Assembly (NCBI GenBank): GCA_947165805.1
Contig: CAMVBT010000027.1
Span: 1-13,639 of the forward strand
DNA: 13,639 bases
Direction: 5' to 3'
Origin: an uncultured Clostridia bacterium
Lineage (GTDB): Bacteria; Bacillota; Clostridia; Oscillospirales; Ruminococcaceae
Below, piece by piece: positions 1 through 5,831 of this stretch (position 1 is the first letter of the stretch; each line of letters opens with the position of its first letter). Below the pieces are notes generated by a model that saw only the letters and a list, made by a program, of their open reading frames with translations, did not search any database and was not told where the DNA came from. The position numbers were made by a program, and so were the translations under genes.

Positions 1-2
1 CA

Positions 3-1130
3 AAAGGTAAGAAGATATTTGCTGATGCCGATGCGGTCATGGCTTATTCGCCTATCGAACACGGCGTTTTCTTGAATAAGAACGTACTGAAAAACTCCGA
101 TACACTTGCAAAATACAACCGAGAGTCCGACAAGGCGTGGAATACCGTTATGAACAATATTGACACGCTTTCGGGAAGCAAAAAAGCAATGGCTCTGCGG
201 TACAAGCAGGCGGGACGTGCTCTTGTGGGTGACGGCTCTGTCGGTGATTATTTACAGCATGAAGTCGGGCATCATGTACAGTGGGAAGTTCTTGACGCCA
301 AGACAAACAACCTCATAGGTTCCAGAATGAGCGACTATGCTACGAAAATATCAGGATATGCTACCGCTTCCAAGGGCGAATACATTGCCGAGAGCTTTTC
401 AGCATACGTCAAAGGACAGAGAAACATTCTTGATCCCGAATTTGTTTCATTTATGGACCAGAAACGACTTGACAATTTCGGGAAAAGTGATATAATTAAG
501 GAAAATAAATTGCTATATCCAGATACTCTTGCAGGGGTAAAACGCGGTAAGCCTATGACTCACATAAAAGCAGATAGCGGTAATGTAAATCCGCATTATG
601 GCGAGAAAGGTTTTGATAAAAACTGTCAGAGTTGCACAATCGTTTATGAAGCACGTCGTCGAGGTTTTGACGTCGAAACTTCACCTTGTTTGCAGGGTTC
701 AATGGCTGAACGACTTGCTAATCAATATACGCTTGCGTGGATCGATCCTAAAACAGGAAAGAGACCGGGTTATATAAAAGATAATTCAATGGATTCACCG
801 AGTAAATATCTTGATTATATGAAGAGAACTATAAACCCGAATGAACGGTATGTTATTGGATTTAGTTGGAAGGGTAAAGGAAATGGCGGACACATTGTTA
901 ATTTAGACCTTGATGATAACGGTGAAATCAGGATCACGGACAATCAGCGAGGGGAACACGAACGCAGAGAATATTTAGGCGATAAGGCTGTTTTGAAGTA
1001 TTTGAAACAGATGAAATGGTCTGAAACTATATCGGGGTACAAAATGCCTAAAGTCCCCAAGATGCTTAGAATTGACAATTTACAGTTTGAACCAGATGTT
1101 GCAAAAAAGATAATGAAGGAGCGAGAGTAA
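3..1130 (+). CDS. C-terminal part of phage head (MuF-type) polymorphic toxin: zincin-like peptidase plus papain-fold toxin domain (5' partial)
   Basis: The frame is open to the window edge (first whole codon at base 3). The ATG at 39 has no ribosome binding site, so this is the 3' end of a longer gene. Counting from that ATG, HEVGH at residues 74-78 is a zinc-metallopeptidase HExxH motif, and EYIAESF (E118) is a likely third zinc ligand. From about residue 170 a second domain begins. NCQSC (C196, C199), then YEARRRGFDVE, GGHIV (H285) and TDNQ (D301) form a plausible Cys-His-Asp triad. This resembles the Tox-PL / glutamine-deamidase-type papain-fold toxins found at the C-termini of phage MuF proteins. 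The position, just before a coupled small gene and the scaffold, fits a MuF minor head protein carrying a toxin tip. Bases 781-840 hold 18/60 G+C against 35/60 at 181-240, so the toxin half looks acquired separately. The MuF domain itself is outside the window. Whether it acts as protease or deamidase cannot be read from sequence. Confidence 0.78.
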   Translation, partial: KGKKIFADADAVMAYSPIEHGVFLNKNVLKNSDTLAKYNRESDKAWNTVMNNIDTLSGSKKAMALRYKQAGRALVGDGSVGDYLQHEVGHHVQWEVLDAKTNNLIGSRMSDYATKISGYATASKGEYIAESFSAYVKGQRNILDPEFVSFMDQKRLDNFGKSDIIKENKLLYPDTLAGVKRGKPMTHIKADSGNVNPHYGEKGFDKNCQSCTIVYEARRRGFDVETSPCLQGSMAERLANQYTLAWIDPKTGKRPGYIKDNSMDSPSKYLDYMKRTINPNERYVIGFSWKGKGNGGHIVNLDLDDNGEIRITDNQRGEHERREYLGDKAVLKYLKQMKWSETISGYKMPKVPKMLRIDNLQFEPDVAKKIMKERE

Positions 1131-1363
1131 TGACAGAACTTGAAAGAGCGCTCGAATTCGCTAAAAAAGAAGAGATTTCATTTGATAGTATTTATTTTGA
1201 ATGTGAATGGAACGGCTTTAAAGTGTATGCTCCCTCGTTTGACGTTGACGGTGATTACTGGGTCGGTCTCCCCAACTATATTCTGATTGACACGAATGGA
1301 AATATCAGACGAGCGAATACTGACGAAGTACAAGAAATACTTGTCAGCTTACCAGATGAATAG
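1130..1363 (+). CDS. Small acidic protein, candidate immunity protein for the upstream toxin
   Basis: This is a 77-residue protein whose ATG shares one base with the toxin stop (TAATG). It has AAGGAG at 1117-1122 as ribosome binding site, so the two genes are translationally coupled. It is strongly acidic (17 Asp/Glu against 6 Lys/Arg by count), has no signal peptide or membrane segment, and is predicted cytoplasmic. The motif YILIDTNGNIRRA near residue 50 suggests a small alpha/beta fold. I do not recognise a named family. The immunity call rests on context: a single small gene directly after a polymorphic-toxin C-terminus, with the same low G+C (18/60 at 1141-1200) as the toxin domain and unlike the capsid genes, followed by terminator-like hairpins. 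The pair therefore looks like one transferable cassette. An alternative is an unrelated phage accessory protein. Confidence 0.62.
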   Translation: MTELERALEFAKKEEISFDSIYFECEWNGFKVYAPSFDVDGDYWVGLPNYILIDTNGNIRRANTDEVQEILVSLPDE

Positions 1364-1371
1364 CGTATAAC

Positions 1372-1400
1372 AACCGCCCTGACTATCAAGGCGGTTTTCT
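1372..1400 (+). terminator. Rho-independent terminator-like hairpin after the immunity gene
   Basis: AACCGCC (1372-1378) pairs perfectly with GGCGGTT (1390-1396) around an 11-base loop, followed by TTTTCTTAT. It sits 9 bases after the stop of the candidate immunity gene. The stem is only 7 bp and the T-run is interrupted, so termination may be partial. Confidence 0.6.
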
Positions 1401-1422
1401 TATGCTCGAAAGGGAACAGGCG

Positions 1423-1442
1423 TTTTGCACGCGCCTGCAAAA
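1423..1442 (+). other. Hairpin in the intergenic leader
   Basis: TTTTGCA (1423-1429) pairs with TGCAAAA (1436-1442) around a 6-base loop. An overlapping alternative pairs CAGGCG (1417-1422) with CGCCTG (1432-1437). The two cannot form together, so this stretch can switch between folds. There is no T-run after either. Confidence 0.45.
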
Positions 1443-1452
1443 TTCAATAATC

Positions 1453-1486
1453 TTAACGCACGTCTTCGGATATGCGTTAATTTTAT
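1453..1486 (+). terminator. Second terminator-like hairpin upstream of the scaffold gene
   Basis: TTAACGCA (1453-1460) pairs perfectly with TGCGTTAA (1473-1480) around a 12-base loop, followed by TTTTAT. It resembles an intrinsic terminator, or a processing or stability element, about 90 bases before the scaffold gene. I saw no convincing promoter in 1364-1576, so the capsid genes presumably depend on read-through from upstream or on a promoter I cannot recognise. Confidence 0.45.
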
Positions 1487-1502
1487 ACCCAAAAACACCC
1501 GC

Positions 1503-1547
1503 GCCTCGGGTTTATGAGGCTGACTTTCAACAGCGGGCGGAGCTGTT
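1503..1547 (+). other. Two small hairpins in the scaffold 5' leader
   Basis: GCCTC (1503-1507) pairs with GAGGC (1516-1520), and AACAGC (1529-1534) pairs with GCTGTT (1542-1547). Neither has a following T-run. They precede the scaffold ribosome binding site (AAAGGA near 1561-1566) and complete a run of hairpins that fills the 213-base gap between 1364 and 1576. Confidence 0.35.
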
Positions 1548-1576
1548 AAAATATCACGCAGAAAGGAAATAAAACC

Positions 1577-2176
1577 ATGAAAAACATTCTCGAAATCCTG
1601 AAGGAGCTGGGGCTTGAAGTTCCGGCAGATAAACAGGAAGCCCTGAACAAAGCTGTTGCCGAAAACTACAAGACTGCGGCGGAGTTTGAAAAGACGAAGA
1701 CGAAGCTGGAGACGGAAAAGTCCGGCGTCGAGGAGCAGTTAAAGGCTGTACAGGAGTCTCTGAAGAAGTTCGACGGCGTGAATGTCGACGAGCTGAAGAA
1801 GCAGATCGAGACAGCGAACGCGCAGGCCGCCGAGAAGGAGAAAGAATATCAGGCAAAGCTTGACGATCTTGAATTTTCCGGTCTGCTCGATACAGCAATC
1901 GCCGGAGCCAAGGCGAAGAACGCAAAAGCGGTCAAGGCGCTGCTCGATATCGACACGCTCAGAGGCAGTAAGAACCGTTCCGAGGACATCAAAGCAGCGC
2001 TCGAAGCCGTCGCAAAGGACAACGATTATCTTTTCGACAGCGGCACATCTCAGGGTACGGGAACAAGCAACAACACGGGTACGACCGGAACCCACGGCGG
2101 AAACAACAATGTACCGCCGAATGTGAGCGACGCGGATGCCCGTGCGGTAATGGGGCTCCCGCCCGAAAACAAGTAA
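1577..2176 (+). CDS. Phage scaffolding protein (Phage_GP20 / minor structural GP20 family)
   Basis: This 199-residue protein would guide procapsid assembly and then be removed. It begins MKNILEILKELGLEVP and continues as a long charged helix, a predicted coiled coil from about residue 20 to 95 rich in Lys, Glu, Ala and Gln. A helical segment with ALLDIDTL near residue 120 follows, then a Gly/Thr/Asn-rich linker (about 156-178) and a short C-terminal helix ending in ARAVMGLPPENK. This is the usual layout of GP20-type scaffolds in Firmicutes siphoviruses, and the length is normal. The C-terminal helix after a flexible linker is the likely capsid-binding tip, by analogy with other scaffolds. AAAGGA lies 10-16 bases before the ATG. 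The capsid gene follows after 12 bases. I see no protease gene, so scaffold exit may not need cleavage, unless the zincin domain upstream serves. Confidence 0.9.
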   Translation: MKNILEILKELGLEVPADKQEALNKAVAENYKTAAEFEKTKTKLETEKSGVEEQLKAVQESLKKFDGVNVDELKKQIETANAQAAEKEKEYQAKLDDLEFSGLLDTAIAGAKAKNAKAVKALLDIDTLRGSKNRSEDIKAALEAVAKDNDYLFDSGTSQGTGTSNNTGTTGTHGGNNNVPPNVSDADARAVMGLPPENK

Positions 2177-2188
2177 AGGAGAATCAAA

Positions 2189-3253
2189 ATGGGAAATTCT
2201 ATCGCAAAATTCAAGAAGTACATTGACCTCCTCGATGAGGTCTACAAGAGAGCATCTCTCACATCTGTTCTCGATTCCGATGCTACGCTTGTAAGAGCAG
2301 GCGCCAACGCGAACGAGATCATCATTCCGAAGCTGTCTATGGACGGTCTCGCCGACTATTCGCGCAACAGCGGTTATGTAAACGGTGACGTAACACTCAC
2401 CAACGAGACAGTACAGTTCAACTTCGACAGAGGCCGTAAGTTCTCCGTAGATGCTATGGACAACGAGGAGACGGCAGGGCTCGCTTTCGGTAAGCTCTCC
2501 GCAGAGTTCATCAGAACAAAGGTGGTTCCCGAGCTTGATGCGTTCAGATTTGCAACATACGCCGGTATACCGAACATCGGCTCCGTTACAGGTACACTCT
2601 CGACCGGTGCAGACGCATACGCAGCACTTCGCACGGCAACAAACGCCATGGACGAAGCCGAGGTTCCTACCGAAGGCAGAGTACTGTTCATCACTCCCAC
2701 TCTCGCAGGACTCATTTCCGATCTTGATCTCACCAAGAGCAAGGAAGTAATGTCTCGCTTCTCGTCGATCGTAAATGTGCCGCAGACAAGGTTCTATACC
2801 GCAATCACACAGTACGACGGCACAAGCACCGGCGAGACCGGCGGCGGTTATACCAAGGCTGTCAACAAGCAGGAATTCACGGCGACTGCAAGCCAGACCG
2901 ACTTTGTCGTTACGGACAAGCCCGAAACGATACAGGCGGTAGTTTCCGGAACTACCGTGATCCCCATGAGCAACGTGACATATGCAAAGGCAACCGGCAC
3001 AGTTACTATTGCGGCTCAGACAGAAGGTACAAAGGTGACCGTATACTACAACAGCGGTGCGGACATCAACTTCATGATCGCGCGTAAGGACGCGGTTATG
3101 CAGTATAGCAAGCACGTTGTTGACAAGATCTTTACACCCGATCAGAACCAGAACGCTGATGCATGGATCTTCTGCTTCCGTTCTTACGGCCTTGCCGACG
3201 CATATGAGAACAAGACCGCCGGTATCTACTGCCACCACAAAGCGGTAGTATAA
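2189..3253 (+). CDS. Major capsid protein, HK97 fold, with an inserted beta-domain
   Basis: This 354-residue protein should be the shell subunit. The N-terminal region starts with MGNSIAKFKKYIDLLDEVYK and has the short N-terminal segment typical of A118-like capsids with a separate scaffold. DRGRKFSVDAMDNEET and the C-terminal run NADAWIFCFRSYGLADAYENK are characteristic of this capsid family. Between about residues 222 and 290 lies an extra segment, beginning near NKQEFTATASQTDF and ending near KVTVYYNSGADI. It interrupts what is normally a short loop in relatives as I recall them. The insert has the alternating pattern of a small beta-sandwich, like short beta-domains of phage fibres, and probably projects from the capsid surface. 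The ribosome binding site is AAAGGAG, 6-12 bases before the ATG. High G+C (36/60 at 2581-2640) and the strong site fit high expression. Confidence 0.9.
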   Translation: MGNSIAKFKKYIDLLDEVYKRASLTSVLDSDATLVRAGANANEIIIPKLSMDGLADYSRNSGYVNGDVTLTNETVQFNFDRGRKFSVDAMDNEETAGLAFGKLSAEFIRTKVVPELDAFRFATYAGIPNIGSVTGTLSTGADAYAALRTATNAMDEAEVPTEGRVLFITPTLAGLISDLDLTKSKEVMSRFSSIVNVPQTRFYTAITQYDGTSTGETGGGYTKAVNKQEFTATASQTDFVVTDKPETIQAVVSGTTVIPMSNVTYAKATGTVTIAAQTEGTKVTVYYNSGADINFMIARKDAVMQYSKHVVDKIFTPDQNQNADAWIFCFRSYGLADAYENKTAGIYCHHKAVV

Positions 3254-3270
3254 GCGAAAGGAAGATAATC

Positions 3271-3429
3271 ATGGGAAGAATAATAGGTCTGATACCTTCG
3301 CCGGAGGTGGCTCCCAGGCTTCCTGAGCCTCCCAGAGATGAAGAAAAGATCATCCCGGAGCCGGAAACGAAGGCCGAAGAGCCGGTGACGGCAAAGCCCA
3401 AGCCTAAGAAATCTGCGAAAGCAAAGTAA
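3271..3429 (+). CDS. Small Pro/Glu/Lys-rich protein between capsid and connector
   Basis: This is a 52-residue protein with GAAAGGAAG just upstream (about 3255-3263) and an ATG at 3271. The N-terminus MGRIIGLIPSPE is followed by an acidic proline-rich middle (LPEPPRDEEK, PEPETKAEEP) and a basic tail of alternating Ala, Lys and Pro (AKPKPKKSAKAK). It is too low in complexity to be globular and is probably extended. Small genes at this spot in related phages encode capsid-associated or completion proteins, but I do not recognise a family. Spacing to both neighbours is short (17 and 15 bases) and all three share strong ribosome binding sites, which supports it being a real gene of the head operon. 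The basic tail could contact DNA or the acidic capsid interior; that is inference. Confidence 0.65.
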   Translation: MGRIIGLIPSPEVAPRLPEPPRDEEKIIPEPETKAEEPVTAKPKPKKSAKAK

Positions 3430-3444
3430 AACGGAGGTGCAGTT

Positions 3445-3846
3445 ATGACCCAGGAGTTTCTTACGGAAATGAGCACATGGTACAAAGGCGAATACCGCGG
3501 TACTTATGTGCCCGATGATGATCTTACCGAGCTGCTCCCGCGTGCGTATGATATCGTGAACAATGCTATCTGTATGTCGGGCATAATTGCCGAAGACGCT
3601 CCTATGTATGTGCGCGAATCGGTAAAGAACGCGATATGCGCGGAAACCGAATATCTGTACGGTCACGGCGGTATGGACGGACTTGCAGGCGGCGAAACCG
3701 CGGGAAGTATGTCTCTCGGTTCTTTCAGTTATTCGGACAGTAAGGGCGCTTCTATGACTGCCGATAAGCTGTCGTGCATCTGTACCCAGGCGCGGTCATT
3801 CCTTGCACCTACTGGCTTGCTCCGGAAAGGCGTGTGTGCGATATGA
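3445..3846 (+). CDS. Head-tail connector protein (gp6/gp15-like adaptor)
   Basis: This 133-residue protein has CGGAGGTG as ribosome binding site before the ATG. Most of the protein is helical: the middle segment with TELLPRAYDIVNNAI, then VRESVKNAICAETEYLY, matches the helical bundle of phage head-tail adaptor proteins that dock under the portal. It is followed by a Gly/Ser-rich loop (GGETAGSMSLGSFSYSD). The C-terminal helix with LSCICTQARSFLAPTGLLRKG, split here by a short loop, is also typical of adaptors in this gene position. It overlaps the next gene by ATGA at 3843-3846. The role as first ring joining portal to the tail-stopper is inferred from position and shape. The window does not include the portal gene. 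Confidence 0.75.
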   Translation: MTQEFLTEMSTWYKGEYRGTYVPDDDLTELLPRAYDIVNNAICMSGIIAEDAPMYVRESVKNAICAETEYLYGHGGMDGLAGGETAGSMSLGSFSYSDSKGASMTADKLSCICTQARSFLAPTGLLRKGVCAI

Positions 3847-4175
3847 GACCGATACCGCTCAGACTGCTGATACATTCGGCGGAGCTATCGAGAGTCATTC
3901 CCGGTGATTACAACGTTACCGAGAATTCCGACACCGTGTTGCTGGAACATGTGCGCGTCGAGCCCTGTTATTCGGCGGTCAGTGCGAAGGACAATAGGCA
4001 GCTCAATGCGTCGTATAAGCTGTTTTATGACTGCTTGAACAGCTCGCCGCAGGATGTGACGTTCGATATCGATATGTGCGTTACGTTCGACGGGGAAGTG
4101 TTCCACATTGAGGATGTCAGAAAGTTCTATGACGAACGTAAGCTGCACCACATTGAGGTGATGTTATGTCGGTAA
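3843..4175 (+). CDS. Minor capsid protein 1 family (head-closure / stopper-like)
   Basis: This 110-residue protein starts at the ATGA overlap with the connector stop. An upstream in-frame ATG at 3774 lies deep in the connector gene and is not used in my view. The N-terminus MRPIPLRLLIHSAEL matches the start of Minor_capsid_1 proteins. The rest is mostly beta strands (VLLEHVRVEPCYS, VTFDIDMCVTFDGEVFHIEDV) ending in a strand that would complete a small barrel, as in head-closure proteins. Its place as first of the three-gene minor capsid series supports a role in sealing the head after packaging. It overlaps the next gene by ten bases. Confidence 0.75.
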   Translation: MRPIPLRLLIHSAELSRVIPGDYNVTENSDTVLLEHVRVEPCYSAVSAKDNRQLNASYKLFYDCLNSSPQDVTFDIDMCVTFDGEVFHIEDVRKFYDERKLHHIEVMLCR

Positions 4176-4597
4176 ATGTCAAAGTCAGTATGGATAAGCA
4201 GGCAATACTTGCTAAGTTCTCGGAAGCAAACAACAAGGCGTTGAAGATCGTACAGCCGCAGATCGTATCTGACTGCAATAAGTACGCTCCCGATGATCAG
4301 CACATACTGAAACGCAGCGCCGAGACACATTCCCGTGTGCTTGAAGCCTTCGGCAATACAGAACTCCGGCTCGTATGGTCAACACCGTATGCGCGGTATC
4401 TGTACTATGGTGTTCTCATGGTGGATCCGAAAACACGGTCCGCATATGCGAGAGAAGGAGTCCGGAAGGTGCTTACAGGAAAACCACTCAGATACTCAAA
4501 AGGTGGTAAGCTCTGGTGCCAGAAAGCCAAGGAGAAGCATATCAAGGATTGGACAACGATCTATGAGAACGCGCTGAAAAGGGGAATGCAGAAATGA
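4166..4597 (+). CDS. Minor capsid protein 2 family (HK97 gp10-like head-tail joining)
   Basis: This 143-residue protein starts at ATG 4166, inside the end of the previous gene, with GAGGTG (4155-4160) as binding site. The Minor_capsid_2 pattern is clear: an N-terminal strand (MSVNVKVSMDKQ), a helix, DCNKYAPDDQHILKRSAE (in relatives the 'N-x-Y-x-P-x-D-x-G-x-L-x-x-S' signature, with a Gln-His pair where Gly-Leu is usual), then LVWSTPYARYLYYG, and near the C-terminus LWCQKAKEKHIKDW. Such proteins sit at the head-tail interface and are related to HK97 gp10. The lost Gly in the signature is a small oddity. It overlaps the next gene by ATGA (4594-4597). Confidence 0.82.
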   Translation: MSVNVKVSMDKQAILAKFSEANNKALKIVQPQIVSDCNKYAPDDQHILKRSAETHSRVLEAFGNTELRLVWSTPYARYLYYGVLMVDPKTRSAYAREGVRKVLTGKPLRYSKGGKLWCQKAKEKHIKDWTTIYENALKRGMQK

Positions 4598-4980
4598 TAC
4601 CGCAGGTAGAGGCATTTGAAGCCGTTGTCGCTCTCGCAAAGGGCGAAACAGGCGTTGATATCAAACTCTCAGCGCAGCTCCCCGCGAACAGTTCCGGAAC
4701 AACCGCAGAGCTCACGGGCGGCATGCCGAAGGGTAGATATCTTAATAAGCAGCACGGTAAGGAAACTATTACCGTGCTGTTTTTATCGAAAGACGAATCA
4801 CAGAAAGCAGCTCTTGAAAATGTCTGCGCGATAGGCAACTGTATAGATACCGCTCCGAATATCTCCGGCCAGACCGTCAACGTACTGTCCGCACAGAAGA
4901 GCGGCGGTCCCTCTTATGTCGGATATGACGGCAAATACTACATTTACAGTCTTCTCGCAGAGATTTTCATCAGCTTTTGA
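4594..4980 (+). CDS. Minor capsid protein 3 family (tail-terminator-like)
   Basis: This 128-residue protein begins at the ATGA overlap. The pattern of an N-terminal helix (AFEAVVALAKGET), a Gly/Pro loop, a strand (ETITVLFLSKDE), a helix (SQKAALENVCAIGNCI) and a C-terminal strand (KYYIYSLLAEIFISF) fits the Minor_capsid_3 / tail-terminator fold, which caps the tail tube and meets the head. Gene order supports this strongly: it is last of the minor capsid series and directly before the major tail gene. The segment encoding KQHGKETITVLFL (about 4749-4786) also contains a perfect 11-bp hairpin plus T-run, described separately. Confidence 0.75.
   Translation: MIPQVEAFEAVVALAKGETGVDIKLSAQLPANSSGTTAELTGGMPKGRYLNKQHGKETITVLFLSKDESQKAALENVCAIGNCIDTAPNISGQTVNVLSAQKSGGPSYVGYDGKYYIYSLLAEIFISF
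4750..4784 (+). terminator. Intrinsic-terminator-like hairpin inside the tail-terminator gene
   Basis: CAGCACGGTAA (4750-4760) pairs perfectly with TTACCGTGCTG (4769-4779) around an 8-base loop and is followed by five T (4780-4784). The stem can extend by a G-T and two A-T pairs. The shape is that of a Rho-independent terminator, yet it lies within a coding frame, about 215 bases before the major tail start. Translating ribosomes would normally suppress it. It shares GCACGRTAA and GCTGTTTTTAT with the hairpin at 5768-5811. Confidence 0.55.
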
Positions 4981-4998
4981 TTTGAAAGGACATAATCT

Positions 4999-5745
4999 AT
5001 GAGCAATAATACAATGACTGCCGCTGAAAAAATAGCCGGCATTGATATGAACTATAATGCTCGTGTTGAGATCAACACGACGCCCACCGCATCGTCGGGA
5101 ACATACGTCTCGCTTTGCGAGGTTTTCAAAAACCTCAATGAGACCCTGAATGAGGTCATCCTCTCGACGTCTTATCTCGCTGACTCCGGATATTCCTCGT
5201 CTATGGTCACAGGTCTTGCGCCTAAGCTGACTCTGACGGGCGAGTTCAATCCGAATGATCCTGCATGCGCATACTTCAACAATATGCGCTGGCAGACAGG
5301 TAAGGCGAGATGCACTGACCTCAAGATGAGACGCGGCGGACAACAGATAGCTGTTCCGATCACTATGGAAAACATCGCCATTTCGGGCGGAGACGCTACA
5401 GCGCCGAACGCTATTTCCGTTACGCTTGCATTCAACGGCACACCTACCGTAACGCAGTACGATACTCTCCAGTTCGATATCACGGGCTCGATACCTGCGA
5501 TGACCGTAGGTACCGCTATCACCGAACTTGATGTATCGGAATTCGTATCGGGCGGCAAGTCGCCGTACAGCTATGCTATACTCGGATTCCCGAACGGTCT
5601 GACGATCAGCGCAGCGGGTGTTATCAGTGGTACGCCTACAGCGAAGGCATTCGCTGGCACCGGTACCGTAACGGTAACAGATTCGGACAACATCAAGGTA
5701 GCTTCGCCGCTGTCCTATGGCGCGGTATCGCCTGCCTCGTTATAA
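4999..5745 (+). CDS. Major tail (tube) protein with C-terminal Ig-like (He_PIG) domain
   Basis: This 248-residue protein is the probable tail-tube subunit. Residues 1 to about 150 are strand-rich with loops (VSLCEVFKNLNETLNEV, SGYSSSMVTGLAPKLTLTGEF, RCTDLKMRRGGQ) in the arrangement typical of Firmicutes tube proteins. From about residue 153 a separate domain begins at QYDTLQFDI. It carries the putative-Ig signature FPNGLTISAAGVISGTPT (about 197-214) and ends VTVTDSDN. This is a classic He_PIG immunoglobulin-like repeat and should decorate the outer tube surface. GAAAGGA (4984-4990) precedes the ATG. It is flanked by terminator-like hairpins on both sides. Ig-like domains on phage tails are thought to aid loose binding to carbohydrates or mucus; that function is inferred here. 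Confidence 0.87.
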   Translation: MSNNTMTAAEKIAGIDMNYNARVEINTTPTASSGTYVSLCEVFKNLNETLNEVILSTSYLADSGYSSSMVTGLAPKLTLTGEFNPNDPACAYFNNMRWQTGKARCTDLKMRRGGQQIAVPITMENIAISGGDATAPNAISVTLAFNGTPTVTQYDTLQFDITGSIPAMTVGTAITELDVSEFVSGGKSPYSYAILGFPNGLTISAAGVISGTPTAKAFAGTGTVTVTDSDNIKVASPLSYGAVSPASL

Positions 5746-5767
5746 CGATAAAAACAACAAAGTCATT

Positions 5768-5811
5768 CAGCCGACAGAGCACGATAAGTACGTGCTTTGC
5801 CGGCTGTTTTT
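5768..5811 (+). terminator. Strong intrinsic terminator after the major tail gene
   Basis: Outer arms CAGCCG (5768-5773) and CGGCTG (5801-5806) pair, and inner arms AGCACG (5778-5783) and CGTGCT (5791-5796) pair around a 7-base loop. The four bases between are matched except for one A-C mismatch, giving an almost continuous 16-position stem. Five T follow (5807-5811). It lies in the 86-base gap before the tail chaperones and would lower expression of everything downstream relative to capsid and tube. Confidence 0.82.
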
Positions 5812-5831
5812 ATGAAAGAAGGAGTATCATC

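Noticed and set aside
39..41. ATG as true start of the toxin gene
   Set aside because: The frame is open upstream to the window edge and no ribosome binding site precedes it, so it is an internal Met.
1364..1576. Promoter for the capsid operon
   Set aside because: No pair of -35 and -10 boxes with proper spacing stood out in the gap, so none is called.
1739..3238. 499-codon antisense open frame across scaffold and capsid genes
   Set aside because: It lies opposite two clearly identified genes. Its translation is Cys/Arg/Val-rich with no recognisable domain, and it follows from the codon bias of the + strand genes.
3774..3842. Longer N-terminus for the Minor_capsid_1 gene
   Set aside because: It would overlap the connector gene by 73 bases. 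The ATGA start at 3843 gives the family-typical N-terminus.
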